The notes: a model not told the origin generated them from the letters alone. Shown: positions 9,985-21,752, numbered from the stretch's first letter. The stretch: DNA of 64,000 nucleotides from Torymus aiolomorphi (GCA_036365515.1 CM070874.1:217793442-217857441); one strand, 5' to 3'. Program-made: numbers and translations.

Positions 9985-11077
9985 CACGAGCAGAAATCGC
10001 GTACGCGATCGGAAATTACAGACTCCGCGCCCTCTATGATACGGGAGCTTCACGCACCGTAATGGGGGCGGTCGGACTACAGCTCGCCTCCGCGTTAGGG
10101 CGACCATTGATGCCGAGCTACGGTCGTCGCGCGAAAGTCGTCGGAGGACAGACGGCGACGATCGCCGGTTACGTCGAGCTGCCGTTCGAGGTAGCGGGGG
10201 TAAAGCGAGACATTCGGGTAGCGGTGCTCCCGGATGACAAAGTGGATTGTTACTTAGGTGCAAACTTTGTCAGAGCCTTCGGGACGATCCACGACCCCAT
10301 CAACAATCAGTTGATCGTGAGCGCAGCGGATAAGCGCCTAGACTTGGAAGTCGCAGGGGTCTCATCCGTCGAGGCGCTACAGGTATCGTCGATCGGCCTC
10401 AAAGACGTCTCGGAAGGACAGCGCCAGGAGATGGCAGAGCTGGTAGGCCGAATTCTCGGCGGAGAGGACCAACTACGTGGGCAGGCCACCACATTGAAGC
10501 GGGGAGTGCACGCCCCGTGAAGCAGCGTTATTACACGGTGTCCAAGAACCTCGAAAGGGATATGCACCGTCAAGTGATCGAGATGCTCGAATCCCGGGTA
10601 ATCGAGCCTTCTACGAGCGCGTGGTCGAGCCCCATCGTTATGATACGGAAAAGCAACGACAAGTACCGTTTCTGCATCGTTTTCCGGAAATTGAACGCGG
10701 TTTCGAAGGCAGACGCGTACCCGCTGCCGTACATGGACGCGATATTGCGCAAACTGAAGAGCGCAAAATATATTTCGACACTCGACCTAAGCTCAGCGTA
10801 TCACCAAATTCCGCTGACGCCGGAATCGAAGGAGCTGATGGCATTCACAGTGCCCGGATTGGGCCTGTATCAGTTCACGAGAATGCCATACGGCCTATCT
10901 CAGGCCGGAGCGACGTTTCAACGCCTGGTGGACAAAGTCATCGGCCCCGAGCTGTACGCCTTCTCGTACCTCGATGATATCATCATCGCGACAGAGACGT
11001 ATGAGGAGCATTTGAAATGGCTCAAGCACGTGCTGAAACGCGTTGAAGAGGCCGGGTTGACGATCAACCGTGAGAAG
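9985..11077 (+). pseudogene. Gypsy-1 protease and first part of reverse transcriptase
   Basis: The aspartic protease motif LYDTGASRTVMG starts at about 10032 (Asp codon 10038) and its domain runs to about 10400. Reverse transcriptase follows in a different frame, starting around 10490 (HIEAGSARPVKQRYY), with LDLSSAYHQIPL and the catalytic SYLDDIII (about 10960-10985). A frameshift therefore lies between 10400 and 10490. RT copies the RNA genome into cDNA. The gene is cut at 11077 by the LINE and resumes at 16556. The listed ATG at 10062 is internal, since the motif begins upstream of it. Confidence 0.88.
11003..11077 (+). repeat. LINE target-site duplication, left copy (~75 bp)
   Basis: This stretch of Gypsy-1 RT (GAGGAGCATTTGAAATGG at the start) is repeated at 16556-16630 with two substitutions. 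It flanks the LINE on both sides. The left limit is uncertain by 2-3 bases because TATG also fits the LINE tail. Confidence 0.93.
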
Positions 11078-11649
11078 GTACCTCTTCGATAGGTGGCGCG
11101 GAGCGTACGGACGTGCGCTGGTTCGGCTCCCACTTTTTTTGGGATTTTGAACGGTGGCTTGCAGGTATTTTTTATAAAAAGTGGTGTATTGTTTGTGCTG
11201 GAGGTGCTGCATCGGTGTGAGAGTGATTCAACTGTGAAGGTAACTGTGAAAGTGGAAAGAGCCGTTTTGATATCGGTTCGTTGTCATCGGCCGCTGATTT
11301 GTATTCGGCTTCACTTCGCCCTGCACCCCGCCGTAACGTCACTCCGTCTATCACAATCAACACAGACATCGTGGTCCTGCATGTTTTGCCGCCAAAATCA
11401 GAGTATCATCATCGGCGGAACTCCTACTATTCAAAAGGTTCACCAACGATCGGAGCAGAGGTCAAGGACCCGCACTTTACTCGCGCACGTCACCTGTCTC
11501 GTGAGTCAGCCAGCTACTATAGTATACTCACGCACACATTTCCACGAAACCAAAACAAACGGAGCTGGCTGCTTACGTTCAAGTTTGATATTCAAGCTGA
11601 ATTTATCCATCTCACTCGATATCTTATTTTCTCACCATTGGATTTTGAA
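11078..11649 (+). other. LINE 5' UTR
   Basis: About 570 bp from the end of the target duplication (GGTACCTCTTCGATAGGTGG) to the ORF1 ATG. Open frames at 11093-11764 and 11281-11958 run through it, but no domain precedes the PHD finger, so they are taken as chance extension. An internal promoter is expected here for this class but cannot be pointed out. Confidence 0.55.
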
Positions 11650-13307
11650 ATGGCACCGAAATCCTGCAGTATTTGCAAGAAAGTGGACGGGAAGGAAGCC
11701 AAAATTCGGAACTGCTGCATATGCAAAAAATCCTTCCACGACGTATGCCAGCCCATGTTCATAGTGGAACAAAGCAATTCTCCCGCTACCACATACATAT
11801 GCAAGGTATACAAAATTATAAAATCGGGGACAACTACAGGAGAGAAGAAGACTGATCAACATAAGAATGTGTTAAAATCACAGGAGCTACAAACGATAAC
11901 GAACACGTCCCTGCTGGTTTCAACTCAAATCCAGCCGGTTGCCGCTATTAAGGCGTAGACCGCTGTAAAGCGGGTTGCAGCGATGAAGGCTGCGGCACAC
12001 AAAAACAACAACATTGGCGATAATAGCAACAACAATAACAACAGCAACAACAGTAGTAGCAACGACAGCAACAACGGCAGCAACAACATCAACAACAGCT
12101 GCGATAACTCGCATCAGAATGCGAAGTCGGACAAAGAGCAGTTCGACAAAACATCGTATTTGCTGCCGCGCTCAAACCTCACCACGTTTGTGCCAAGTCC
12201 TGTGTATTCGGCAAAGAAGTCTAGCAGCGAGTCATTCAACACCTCATCCCCGTCATCGACTTCAATCTTCGCCAGTTCGTCGAGAAGAAGCTCCGCCCAA
12301 TTCGACTCTTCCGTACTCAAGAATGGCACCATGATCTCCAGCATGGTAACGTACGCTAATTCCATCCGCGATACAGTACAGGAAGCTATCACCTCCCAAC
12401 AGGAAGCTATTGCGTCCAAGCTTGTGAAGATTGCCGCTTCTCTGAGTGTACTACCTAATATCACTCAGAAAATCAATAATCTCGAATCAAAGTTGGCCTC
12501 TTTAGAAGCCTTGTTGGTCGAGAAAACTGAGCAACTGAAAACATCTGCGAGAGAATGTGAATTGCTTCGCGAACAAATTGACAAGCAAACCGATTGCTTC
12601 GATGCGAAATTTATTACGCTTGAAAAAACACTAGCGTCCTCGGCAAGATCGATCGATAATAATGACAAATCCGTGTCTGCAGTATTGTCTGCTCCCCCTC
12701 CGTCCTCTGAAGGTAACACGCCCATTGCATTATCATCCATCGAAAATTCCGAGCTTCTCATTACCGGGTTTATAGACAAGAAGGACTATAATTTTAAAAA
12801 CGCTGCTTTCGCAGCACTCCATGCTGTTTCCAACTCGATTTCGATGGATGCTATTGTTTCTTGTCGACCATCGGCTGTTAGAGAGCAACAAAGCAGCTCT
12901 GTCAGACCAACTGCTAAGCGCCCAACACCTTTCTTTGTCCAACTGCGTTCGGCTAAAATTGTACACGACATGTTGAATGCGAAGCGTAACTTCACCTTGC
13001 TTCATACACGGGATCTGGATCTATCGCACCTTGACCTTGATGATCGTTCTCATGTTATCGACACAAATATATATTTTAACGAAGTTCTCCATAAAAATAA
13101 GTACAAGCATTTTCAAAATCTAAAATCAATAGCTAAAAACTCGGATTCAAGTATGTATGGCACCGTAAAGGATCGTTCTTGGTCAAGTGGCGCGGTGGTG
13201 AAAGTTCCCATGTTATTAATTCAGCAGCAGACATTAGCGTTATCGCGAACACATATGCTTCGCAAGCAATAGGGCAGACATTATGTGTCTCAAATGGGAC
13301 TGCGTGA
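11650..13307 (+). pseudogene. LINE ORF1 protein with PHD-like zinc finger
   Basis: The ATG at 11650 starts a frame with CSIC, CCIC, SFHDVC and CKVY, a C4HC3 (PHD) spacing whose last Cys is now Tyr. An in-frame TAG (11956-11958) is followed by the same frame through an Asn-rich stretch (12004-12105), a Ser-rich linker, a coiled coil (about 12460-12660) and an RNA-binding-type domain with SELLITGF and PFFVQLRSAK. Near 13165 the frame shifts: the ending expected for this family (VKWRGG then VINSAADI) lies in another frame, stopping at TGA 13305-13307, whereas the original frame stops at 13272. ORF1 would bind the RNA as a chaperone. Length about 550 residues is normal for the class. Confidence 0.82.
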
Positions 13308-13334
13308 CTACCTCAGAGGTCCGGGAGCGCGCGA

Positions 13335-14645
13335 ATGCACTCGGGGAAGAGGCTAAGGGCAGCCTTCCTCAATACCTGCTCTCTCAAAGCTCATATTGAG
13401 GAAGCCCGGCAGTACCTTCGCGACAATCCGGATTACGACGTAGTAGCGGTAGCGAAGACTCGTTTTCATCCTATGCTTGACGATTCGACGGTAATGATCA
13501 ATGGCTACTCGCTTGTGAGACAAGACCGAAATACACAAGGAGGTGGCGTGGCTCTGTACTTTTGGAATATTTTCAAATTTACTGAGCTCGCAACCTCGGA
13601 CACCACTGGTCCCGGTAAACCTGGACTTATAGAGTACATCATGGGGTCCCTGAATGTTGGCACGGGTGATCCCGTTTTTATCTCTGTAGTATACCGACCC
13701 CCTGATGTCTCTTTAACTAACAATAAGTATTTCACTGATAACCTCAAACTCTACTCTGGAGGTGACTACAGTACGAGAGTACTTATGGCGGACTTTAACG
13801 CTAACCTTCTCACAATATCTGTAGACGAGACGTACTTACGCGACATCACTAGCGAGTTAGCCTTGAAGGTAGTCGAGCATGGTGCTACGAACTTCAAAAC
13901 CCTACCTGGGACATGGATTGATGCTATCTTCGTTGACAGCAATGATTCAATAATAGACATCGAGAATCGTCCGGCGCCATATAACAACACCCACAACCTC
14001 ATTTCCGTAACACTGGACAGACCTACGCCATCAGTACCCCACGAGTACTTTACTTACAGGCCGTTTGACAAAATAGATCCAGACGAACTTAACACTGTAC
14101 TGAGAGGTTACGATTGGTCGTCGTTCGATTCTCCCTCGCCGGATCTGACGGACATGATACTGAAACTAACAGACAACTTGACTCTTGCGGTTGACTTGCT
14201 GGCTCCTCTGAGGACCGTCATTCCCAAAAAACGGCAGCCGCCATGGGTGGATGATGAGTTGCGTGTCCTATACAGCAAACGTGACGCCGCCTTGCGGCGA
14301 CATAAGCGGACAGGCGATCGCAAACTGCTAGAGGAGTTCATCAGATTACGTAGAGAAACGACGGACGCGACTAAACAAGCAAGGACCAAATACATACGTA
14401 ACCGACTGAAAAGGACACTGGACGATAAAGGCAACTTTTGGAAGGAATTGCGTAGCCTCGGTCTTCTCCCTAACTCGGCCGATGGACTGCATGGATCCTC
14501 GCTTAACGATCTCAACGAACACTTTGCGTCTGTGTCGCGTTCTCCCTTGGAATCGCATGATGAAGCGATCAGAACAATTAATTCTGTACCTGAGAGGGTT
14601 TTTTCTTCCAACATGTGGCGCTACATGATGTTATACTTGCGGTAG
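13335..14645 (+). pseudogene. LINE ORF2, endonuclease part
   Basis: Starts at ATG 13335, 27 bp past the end of ORF1. The exonuclease-endonuclease-phosphatase fold is seen in LNTCSL (first Asn), AVAKTRF (where the conserved Glu is Lys), VYRPP, MADFNANL, a WIDAIFV block and a final NTHNLISVTL. It would nick target DNA to prime reverse transcription. The loss of the catalytic Glu alone should kill it. After the endonuclease comes a Lys/Arg-rich linker. The frame is lost near 14640 and the protein continues in two other frames. Confidence 0.85.
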
Positions 14646-16167
14646 CTCACTTTATCTCACAGGCCAAGGGAGAGGACGGCATTCCGCAGAGTATTATTGC
14701 AAAAGCCCTTCCTACCATCGGACCACTTCTAGTCACACTATTTAATTCGTCGCTTAGCAATAATGTTTTTCCAGGAACTTGGAAAAAAGCACAGCTGATA
14801 CCATTAAAAAGAAATCTTCTCCTTCATCTCCCTCGGGCTTTCGACCGATTGCACTGCTCTGCTTTCTTTCCAAGGTCTTGGAGAAGCTTGCTCATGACCA
14901 ACTGTTAGATTATATAACCAAAAACGGTATTCTTGACCCTCTTCAATCCGGCTTCCGACGACACCATAGCACGACCACCGCACTTCTCAAACTGACGGAC
15001 GATATCAGATCCGGCCTTGACAAAAAACTCGTTACTGTCGCGTTGCTATTTGATTTTAGCAAAGCATTCGATACTATTTCACCAACGGCACTGATGCGCA
15101 AGCTGAGCAGTATGGGGCTATCACGCTCCGTCCTCTGTTGGATACACTCGTATTTATTGGATAGAAGGCAAAGAGTTTTTAATAAGAATGAAACCTCTGA
15201 TTGGGTAGTAACCAATCTCGGTGTTCCACAGGGGTCGGTGCTGGGGCCTCTGCTGTTCTGTTTGTACATTAACGAGATACAGCAACTTTTTCTCAATAAC
15301 AACATAGGACATATCCTTTATGCAGACGATTTACAAATTTATGTACAAGTGCCTTACAATCAGTTGGAGGAGAGGGAACTGCCCAAACTATCAGCAGCGG
15401 CTCGAGCTGTGTCGGACTGGGCTGCGCGATCCGGTCTTAGACTCAATCCAGGCAAAACTCAAGCCATTTTCTTTGCTTCGCAGTACATGATAAATCGTAT
15501 CGATAAGCTAAGATTGCCTGGAGTCGATCTGGGATCGGGGGTCACTGTTCCCTTCACCGATACGGTGACAAGCCTTGGGGTTGTGCTAGATCGGACGCTT
15601 TCTTGGAAATCGTATTTTAACCACCTCACGGTAAAGGTGAATCAAGTGCTGTATGTATTACGCTTTGTCCGATCATGCACCACCAAATTGCTTCGTCAGC
15701 ATATGGTACGGGCTTTAATCTTTCCTCTTCTCGATTACTGTTCCGAGATAACACTCGACGCTACGAACGTACAGAAATCTCGACTACAAAGACTGCAAAA
15801 TGCATGTATCAGGTACATCTTCGGAGTGAAACGGACTGATCGTGTGACTCCTCTTCGGTACAAGCTGGGCTGGTTGCGGACGGATACGAGACGGCAGTAT
15901 TTCACTGCTGTTCTATCGTATAAAATTATAAATTTACGTTCTCTGTCTTATTTATTTGATATGTCTGAGAAGCGCCAGTTAGGCCGACCCGCTAGGGGAG
16001 CCACAAGGGACATTAAGATTCCAAAGGTGCAAACCGAGTTTGGCTTACTATCTTTCAGGGCCCGAGGTGTACAACTGTGTAATTCCCTCCCCGAGTGCAT
16101 AAAATATCTACCTAGTCTTAGTCGCTTCAAACACGCTCTCCATGAGCATTTGTTCGAACTTGATTGA
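14646..16167 (+). pseudogene. LINE ORF2, reverse transcriptase part
   Basis: Continues ORF2 after a frameshift near 14620-14645 (short frame 14615-14800 with EDGIPQSII) and another near 14800, then stays open to a TGA at 16165-16167. RT motifs in order: FRPIALLCFLSKVLEKL, QSGFRRHHST, VALLFDFSKAFDTI, GVPQGSVLGPLLF, LYADDLQIY (catalytic Asp pair, about 15318-15345), LNPGKTQ and LGVVLDRTLSWKSY. The C-terminal part has no clear RNase H. The RT domain itself has no stop, and only the frameshifts upstream cut it off from the endonuclease. Confidence 0.9.
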
Positions 16168-16555
16168 CATTATTTTAAATGGCTGTGATATCTTTTTATA
16201 TCATTCGATAAATTCTTGACTGAACTAAATTCTTGACTGACTATTATAGTCTATATGTATATAGCGTTGACACATGATACCTACAGGTTTTATAGATCAT
16301 TACATATTTTTATTGTAATTAACTCAAATGATCAATCTAGCATTTTAAGTGTAAAAATCTGTGATATCTGTATTTTTTAATTGTAATTCTATCTTGATTA
16401 GCGACTATGTTTGTATTGTTATCATAGTCTCGGTATATGATACTAGCGTGACTTGAAGCTCAGCTCTCGAATCAACTGTTGTTCTTACCTCTGTACTATT
16501 TCTTTTTTGGCCATGATCGAAAATAAGGTATTATTATTATTATTATTATTATTAT
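16168..16555 (+). other. LINE 3' UTR with (ATT)n tail
   Basis: AT-rich region after the ORF2 stop, ending in TAAGG and then (TATTAT)-type repeats (16530-16553), directly before the second copy of the target duplication. A simple-repeat tail in place of poly(A) is known for several CR1/Jockey-group elements. Confidence 0.75.
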
Positions 16556-16630
16556 GAGGAGCATTTGAAATGGCTCAAGCACGTGCTGAAACGCGTTAAA
16601 GAGGTCGGGTTGACGATCAACCGTGAGAAG
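16556..16630 (+). repeat. LINE target-site duplication, right copy
   Basis: Second copy of the RT segment at 11003-11077, with two G/A or C/T differences. It keeps the Gypsy-1 RT reading frame going into SVFGKTEVKYLG. Confidence 0.93.
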
Positions 16631-17427
16631 AGTGTGTTTGGCAAGACTGAAGTCAAATACCTCGGTGTGCTCGTCAACCGGGACGGATTCTGGCCGGATC
16701 CTGATAAGATCGAGCCGATGATAAACTTTCCGGTACCAAAGAACTTGAAGCAACTGCGCCGCTTCATGGGAATGGCATCTTGGTACCGAATGTTCTTGAA
16801 AGACTTTGCCACGATAGCCGAACCGCTCACGGCGCTAACGAAGAAGGATCGACGATACGAATGGGGGGACACGCAGCAAGAGGCTTTCGAGAAGATAAAA
16901 GCCCTAGTGTCCTCGGCCCCTTTTCTCGTCAGACCCTCGTTCGATGTTCAGTTCGTCGTGCAGACAGACGCGAGCGACACTGGCATCGGTGCGGTGCTGT
17001 TGCAAGTAATCGAGAGACAGAAACAAATCCTCGAATTCGCCAGCCGAACACTTTCGCCGGCGGAGCGCAACTACAGTGTCACGGAGCGCGAATGCCTAGC
17101 GGTGATATGGGCTATCAAGAAGTTTCGCCCGTACGTCGAAGGATATCACTTCTTGGTGGTAACAGACCATAGCAGCTTGCGATGGCTGTACAGCCTGCAC
17201 AGATCGGAAGACTGGCGAGGTGGGCCCTCGAGTTGCAAGGACACTCCTTCGATGCGGAACATCGAAAGGGCGCGCTGAACCACGTGACCGACGCGCTTTC
17301 GCGCATGTACGAAGAGGAAGACGACCTCGAAGTATACGCGAGCTCGTGGTCGGACGGTACCAAAGGTGAATGGTACCGAACCTGGCTGGACGAAGTGACA
17401 CGCGACCCCTCAACCCATCCCAGATGA
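16556..17427 (+). pseudogene. Gypsy-1 reverse transcriptase end and RNase H
   Basis: The frame resumes with TINREKS and the RT thumb (YLGVLVNRDG, RRFMGMASWYR), then RNase H with the acidic residues in VVQTDASDTG, NYSVTERECLAVIW and VVTDHSSLRWL. Near 17190-17275 the reading shifts to the frame of 17182-17427, which carries the RNase H end (FDAEHRKGALNHVTDALSRM). Conserved active-site residues are present on both sides, so the only visible defect is that frameshift. RNase H removes template RNA during cDNA synthesis. Confidence 0.9.
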
Positions 17428-18962
17428 AAAGTGGTAGGGAGTCAGTTATTCTACTTTCTCGCTGATGAGATAGTAGAGGCGGCGTTCGCGGACGACGAGG
17501 CATGGAAACTCGTCGTACCCCAGGAGCATGGTCGCGAAGTCCTCCGCGAATCACACGATGATCCGACCGCCGGGCACCAGGGTCGAGAAAAAACATAAGA
17601 ACGCGCGGCCAGGTTATATTACTGGCCGAAGATGTGTCATGCGGTGAGGAAGTACGTGAAACAATGCCAAGTGTGCCAGCAGACGGAAGCAGAGCAAAGA
17701 CCGCCAGCAGGTCTGATGGGACAGCGAGTTATCGACGGGCCGTGGCAAGTAGTTGCCGGAGATATATACGGCCCGTTCGTGAAAAATAAACTCGGGCACG
17801 AGTATATCTTGGTGTTCCAAGACCTATTTATTGGCTGGGTGGAGTGCTTGCCCATACGCAAAGCGAATGCGAGGACCATCTTGAATGAATTCAGGGAGAG
17901 AGTGATTCTGCGATTCGGCACTCCGGAGGTATTCCTGTCCGACAACGGTACCGAATTCAAGAATAAAGCCGTGGACGAATACCTCGCCGACGTCCATCAC
18001 TCGACTACCCCTCCGTATCACCCTCAGGCGAACCCCCTGTGGAGAGGGTAAATCGAACGTTAAAGACCCGTTTGGTCGCGTTCGTCGAGGAATCTCACGC
18101 CGACTGGGATCAGAAACTGCCGGAGCTGATGTTCTCATTGAACAACTCCGTCCACGCTTCGACCGGCGTGAGCCCGGCCGCCCTCAACTACGACAGGCAG
18201 CCGCTCCCCCCGTCGACAGCTCGCCGCGAGCAAGAGCGCGAAGCCCTTCAGCAACGAGAGCGCGAGACTGTGGATGCGTGGGCGGAGCGCCTGCAAGATA
18301 TGGATAGTCTGTGAAAGACGGCTGCCGCACAAACCGCCAACGAGCACCGGCGACAAGCTGCATACTACGATGCGCGCCGAAGAGAAGTATCCTACGGGGT
18401 AGGAGACCTCGTCATGAAAAGGAACAGAGTCCTTTCCTCGGCAGCGCAAGGAATATCGGCGAAGTTAGCGCCGAAATATGCCGGTCCACTGAAGGTGACC
18501 GAGATAACCAATACGGTAAGAGTAAGAGACGAGAAGGACGTGAGCGAAGAGATCCTGCATGTCTCTCACCTCAAGCCGTACGACGAAGCAAGCAGCGACG
18601 AAACAGACGAAGAAGTAGATGACATCGAGGATACGCAACCGCCGAGGGAAGACGTAAACGTCCCGGAGACGAGCGACCCGCCGGTGGCCGGCGCGGGCGA
18701 TGCGCGTCCTCTCGAAAAACGTCCTCGGGAACGTCCGCGTAAAACGGTTCGCGTCGTGGTTCGCGCGGTTCCCGGGAAAACGCGCGCGACGGCGAAGGTG
18801 AACCCCGGGACGGTAAAACCCCGGGGCCGACCGAAAGGTTCCGCGAAGCGGCAGGAACCGAGGTCGCACCGAGATGCCTCACCGCGGTCGACTCGCGCGC
18901 AGCGGCGTGCGAGAGTGTTAGACAAGAGCAGGAGTTCGGGAGTTGTGAGCGACTCCGACTAA
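17428..18962 (+). pseudogene. Gypsy-1 integrase with basic AT-hook-like tail
   Basis: Broken frames give the HHCC zinc-binding region (AGHQG around 17570, KQCQVCQ around 17665), then the core with Asp in VAGDIYGPF, Asp in LSDNGTEF (about 17938) and Glu in ERVNRT (about 18042). Defects are a frameshift before 17460, TAA at 17596-17598, a frameshift near 18030 just before the catalytic Glu, and TGA at 18312-18314. The GPY-type C-terminal domain (KYAGPLKV...HVSHLKPY) ends near 18580. A long acidic then basic tail follows, with PRGRPKGSAKR, an AT-hook-like motif that could tether the complex to DNA. Stop TAA 18960-18962. Confidence 0.88.
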
Positions 18963-18975
18963 TGCACCTTTTCGC

Positions 18976-18995
18976 TCGGGCTCTTTTTGTTACAG
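18976..18995 (+). promoter_or_regulatory. Splice-acceptor-like site before Gypsy-1 ORF3
   Basis: CTCGGGCTCTTTTTGTTACAG lies immediately before the ATG of ORF3: a pyrimidine tract followed by CAG. Env-bearing Gypsy elements make the third ORF from a spliced RNA, so this could be the acceptor. A donor cannot be chosen, partly because the 5' leader is deleted. Confidence 0.45.
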
Positions 18996-19706
18996 ATGGC
19001 TGAGAAATCTCCGGTGCCGAGCACCAAGGGCGGTGCGCTTGACACTCAGGCGATGGTGCGCGGGGTTCTGCGCGCCATCAAGTAGCTCGGGCGAGCTGAG
19101 TTCGCCCGCCCGTCCTCGGTGGTGCTTGAGGAGCTGCTAGAGGCGGCCGGAGACCTAGCGCTCCCTCCTCCGCCCACCGCGTCCCTAGCGGCGCCGTTCC
19201 TGCGCCGACCGAGGGAGGCCTTCGCCCTCACCGTGGGAGAGGACGCTACCGCCACGGAGGACGCCCAGGCAGGCCCGGCGGTCCCGATCGCCGAGGGACC
19301 GGGACCAGTGGTCCCCGCGGCTACGAAGCCGACTGCGGCCGAACCGGCTCCGTCATCGCCGATGCTGGCCCGCTGGGGCTCACTCGAGCGCCTTCTCGAG
19401 AAGGCTCGAGTCATCAGCCGCCAGGCCTGGGCGGCCGAAGGCGAGGCGATCCAGGCCTGGGATCGGTTCCTCTCCGAGACACCGTATGGCCGTGAACTCG
19501 CCGGGCCCTGGGCGGCCCGCATTGAGGGCCTGAGAGAGGAATGGGAGCTCCTTTACGCAGCCCGGCGCGCCCGGAAGGAGCGCCGTGAGGCCGAACAGGC
19601 GGCGGTCCGTGCCCGCGATGAGATCCGGGCCGCCGAGCGAGACGCCTTGCTCGCGAGGAAGCGGGGAGAAGCGGCCGAGGAAAGGCGGAAAGAGGCCGTC
19701 CACTGA
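18996..19706 (+). pseudogene. Gypsy-1 third ORF, unknown function
   Basis: The ATG at 18996 (MAEKSPVPSTKGGALDTQ) opens a frame that crosses one TAG (19083-19085) and ends at TGA 19704-19706, about 236 codons. It is rich in Ala, Glu and Arg. The last 60 or so residues are highly charged (RRARKERREAEQAAVRA) and should form a long helix or coiled coil. There is no signal peptide, membrane segment or Cys pattern, so it is not an ordinary env. It sits where env sits in errantiviruses. GC content and codon use match the rest of Gypsy-1. I do not recognise a family. Confidence 0.6.
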
Positions 19707-20092
19707 GCCGGGGAAGCGACGATCGCGATGGTGCCGGCCACGGCGCTACGGTAGGTCGCGCCGTCGATGCCCCCACACTCGCATCGCGGACGACCGGGCG
19801 TGTCAACGGACTCGAAGTGCCCGAACGCCGTCCGCCGTGACAAGGCACGGCCGTGGTTCCACAACCGGGAGTAGCCACGGCCGAAATCCCCGCCAACCCG
19901 GGTGTAAGCCCCCTCTTCGGGGAGAATAAAGAGAGGGGTTAGCCCCGTTACATTTTCTTGTATACGACTATCATATTATTCTGCAACCACACCCTAACCC
20001 CTTTTCAGGAGAACGCGCACTGCCGTTGAAGATGCTGAACGTGAGATAGCAGAGCAGACTCTCCGAGGAATAGTCCGCGTCTGGACGGGGGG
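19707..20092 (+). other. Gypsy-1 3' untranslated region with polypurine tract
   Basis: Non-coding region from ORF3 to the 3' LTR. It has a hairpin CCCCTCTTCGGGG near 19910 and ends in GGACGGGGGG (20083-20092) directly before the LTR, a good polypurine tract for plus-strand priming. CCCCGTTACA at about 19944 resembles the LTR end and may be a remnant. Confidence 0.7.
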
Positions 20093-21211
20093 TGTAACGG
20101 CCGGCGCGGTGCGGGCGCACGTATGTGTGTATCGGTGTGCGCTAAGGAGACATGAGGCGAGTCTCGGCACACCGCGACGGCACGCGCTAATACCAAATAG
20201 GTAAACATCTCTCAACCTTGCGCAAAGGGCAAGGACGAGAAATGCTCGCGCGTACCGACGAGGAGACAGGCGATTAGTATCGTTTCGGCCACAGCCCGAG
20301 TGAGTTTTTCGCTGGCCACCTACGCACGTGAAGGATCTCCAGAGTGTGTGAGTGAGCGGAGAGAGAGAATCGCGCGTGTGTGCCGCGCGCAGTGCACCTG
20401 AGCTGTGTGACAAGAGTGCACGAGCGGGAGATAGAGGAAGAGAGACACCGCCGGCAGTCAGGACAGCGGTGAGAGAGAGAGAGTGAGAGAGAGAGGAACG
20501 AGACATTGGGCGACGGGCTCTCCGCGGCTTCAATCGCCCGACGCCGTAAATTGCTGCAAGGTAAGTTCTGGCCAGGAGTTAGCGTGTTCTCTCCGCGGAA
20601 CGCACGTCCGGAGAGCGAACCCCGCGCGAGCGAGCGAGGCTCATCGACGCGCGCGTGTGTGTCGATCGCGCGCGGCGATTGACTAACGTCGGTGCGAGCC
20701 GCTTTTGCAAGTGCGTGCGTGCGACCGCGCGCGCACGTACACAGAGCGCGGGCGCACCACCCGAGTCGGCGCGTACACTGCGTGCGCGCCGCGTGTATAG
20801 GTTTCATTACGCCCGAGGGGCAATAAACTTGTAGTTGTTTTCTAGATTCGAGTACGCGTATGATTGACGCGCCCTTCCCTTCCCTTTTCCACGTCGGTGG
20901 CGCGGCGGTTAGAATACCACCGGCCTCGGCGGGCGTGAGTACGCAGTACTCGCGCGGTCCTGAGCAGTCGAGACAGCACGCACGAGAGAGAGAGAGAGAG
21001 AGCGCGACAGCGAAGTCACGCGTTGTAACGCCGGAAGGTACGGCTGCCGACGAAGGCAGCCGACGGCGAGCGACGGCGCGCAGGCGAGGACGAGGAGAGT
21101 TCGCCGAGGGTTGGCACGAGCAAGTGCTCGCGTTCCACTTCTTTGCTGCGCCGTTCATCGGCAATTCCGCTTAGAGGAAGCGAATAACCGCGCAACATCT
21201 GCCCCGTTACA
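20093..21211 (+). repeat. Gypsy-1 3' LTR
   Basis: 1119 bp from TGTAACGG to CCGTTACA, with perfect 8-bp inverted ends, between the polypurine tract and the ACTT duplication. It is GC-rich and contains an AATAAA signal (about 20822). The first ~560 bp match the shortened 5' LTR. Confidence 0.92.
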
Positions 21212-21306
21212 ACTTATATCTTGTAAATGATGATTGTATATACGGACTAATGAGTATATTGAAAATATGTATGAAAATAACAAGGTTAGGTTGATACCAT
21301 ATACGG

Positions 21307-21752
<446 letters not shown>

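Larger units (their letters stand above)
11078..16555 (+). mobile_element. Non-LTR retrotransposon (LINE), CR1/Jockey-type, near full length
   Basis: A 5.5-kb insertion in the RT gene of Gypsy-1. It has a 5' UTR, ORF1 with a PHD-like zinc finger and coiled coil, ORF2 with an apurinic-type endonuclease and a reverse transcriptase, a 3' UTR and an (ATT)n tail instead of poly(A). The two-ORF plan with a PHD finger in ORF1 fits the CR1/L2/Daphne branch of the Jockey group, but I cannot assign the clade firmly. The target duplication is about 75 bp. It is inactive through stops and frameshifts in both ORFs. Confidence 0.9.
8594..21211 (+). mobile_element. Ty3/Gypsy LTR retrotransposon (Gypsy-1), interrupted by a LINE
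   Basis: The element begins TGTAACCG and ends CCGTTACA, with the 4-bp duplication ACTT on both sides (8590-8593, 21212-21215). In order: a truncated 5' LTR, gag, protease, RT, [LINE insertion 11078-16555], RT end, RNase H, integrase, a third open frame, polypurine tract and full 3' LTR. This is the Gypsy order, with integrase after RNase H. Without the LINE and its duplicated target it is about 7.1 kb. It is clearly GC-richer than the surrounding DNA. Frameshifts and stops in gag, pol and ORF3 make it inactive. Confidence 0.93.

Noticed and set aside
11093..11764. 223-codon plus frame at the LINE start
   Set aside because: No domain; overlaps the 5' UTR and the PHD finger region in another frame.
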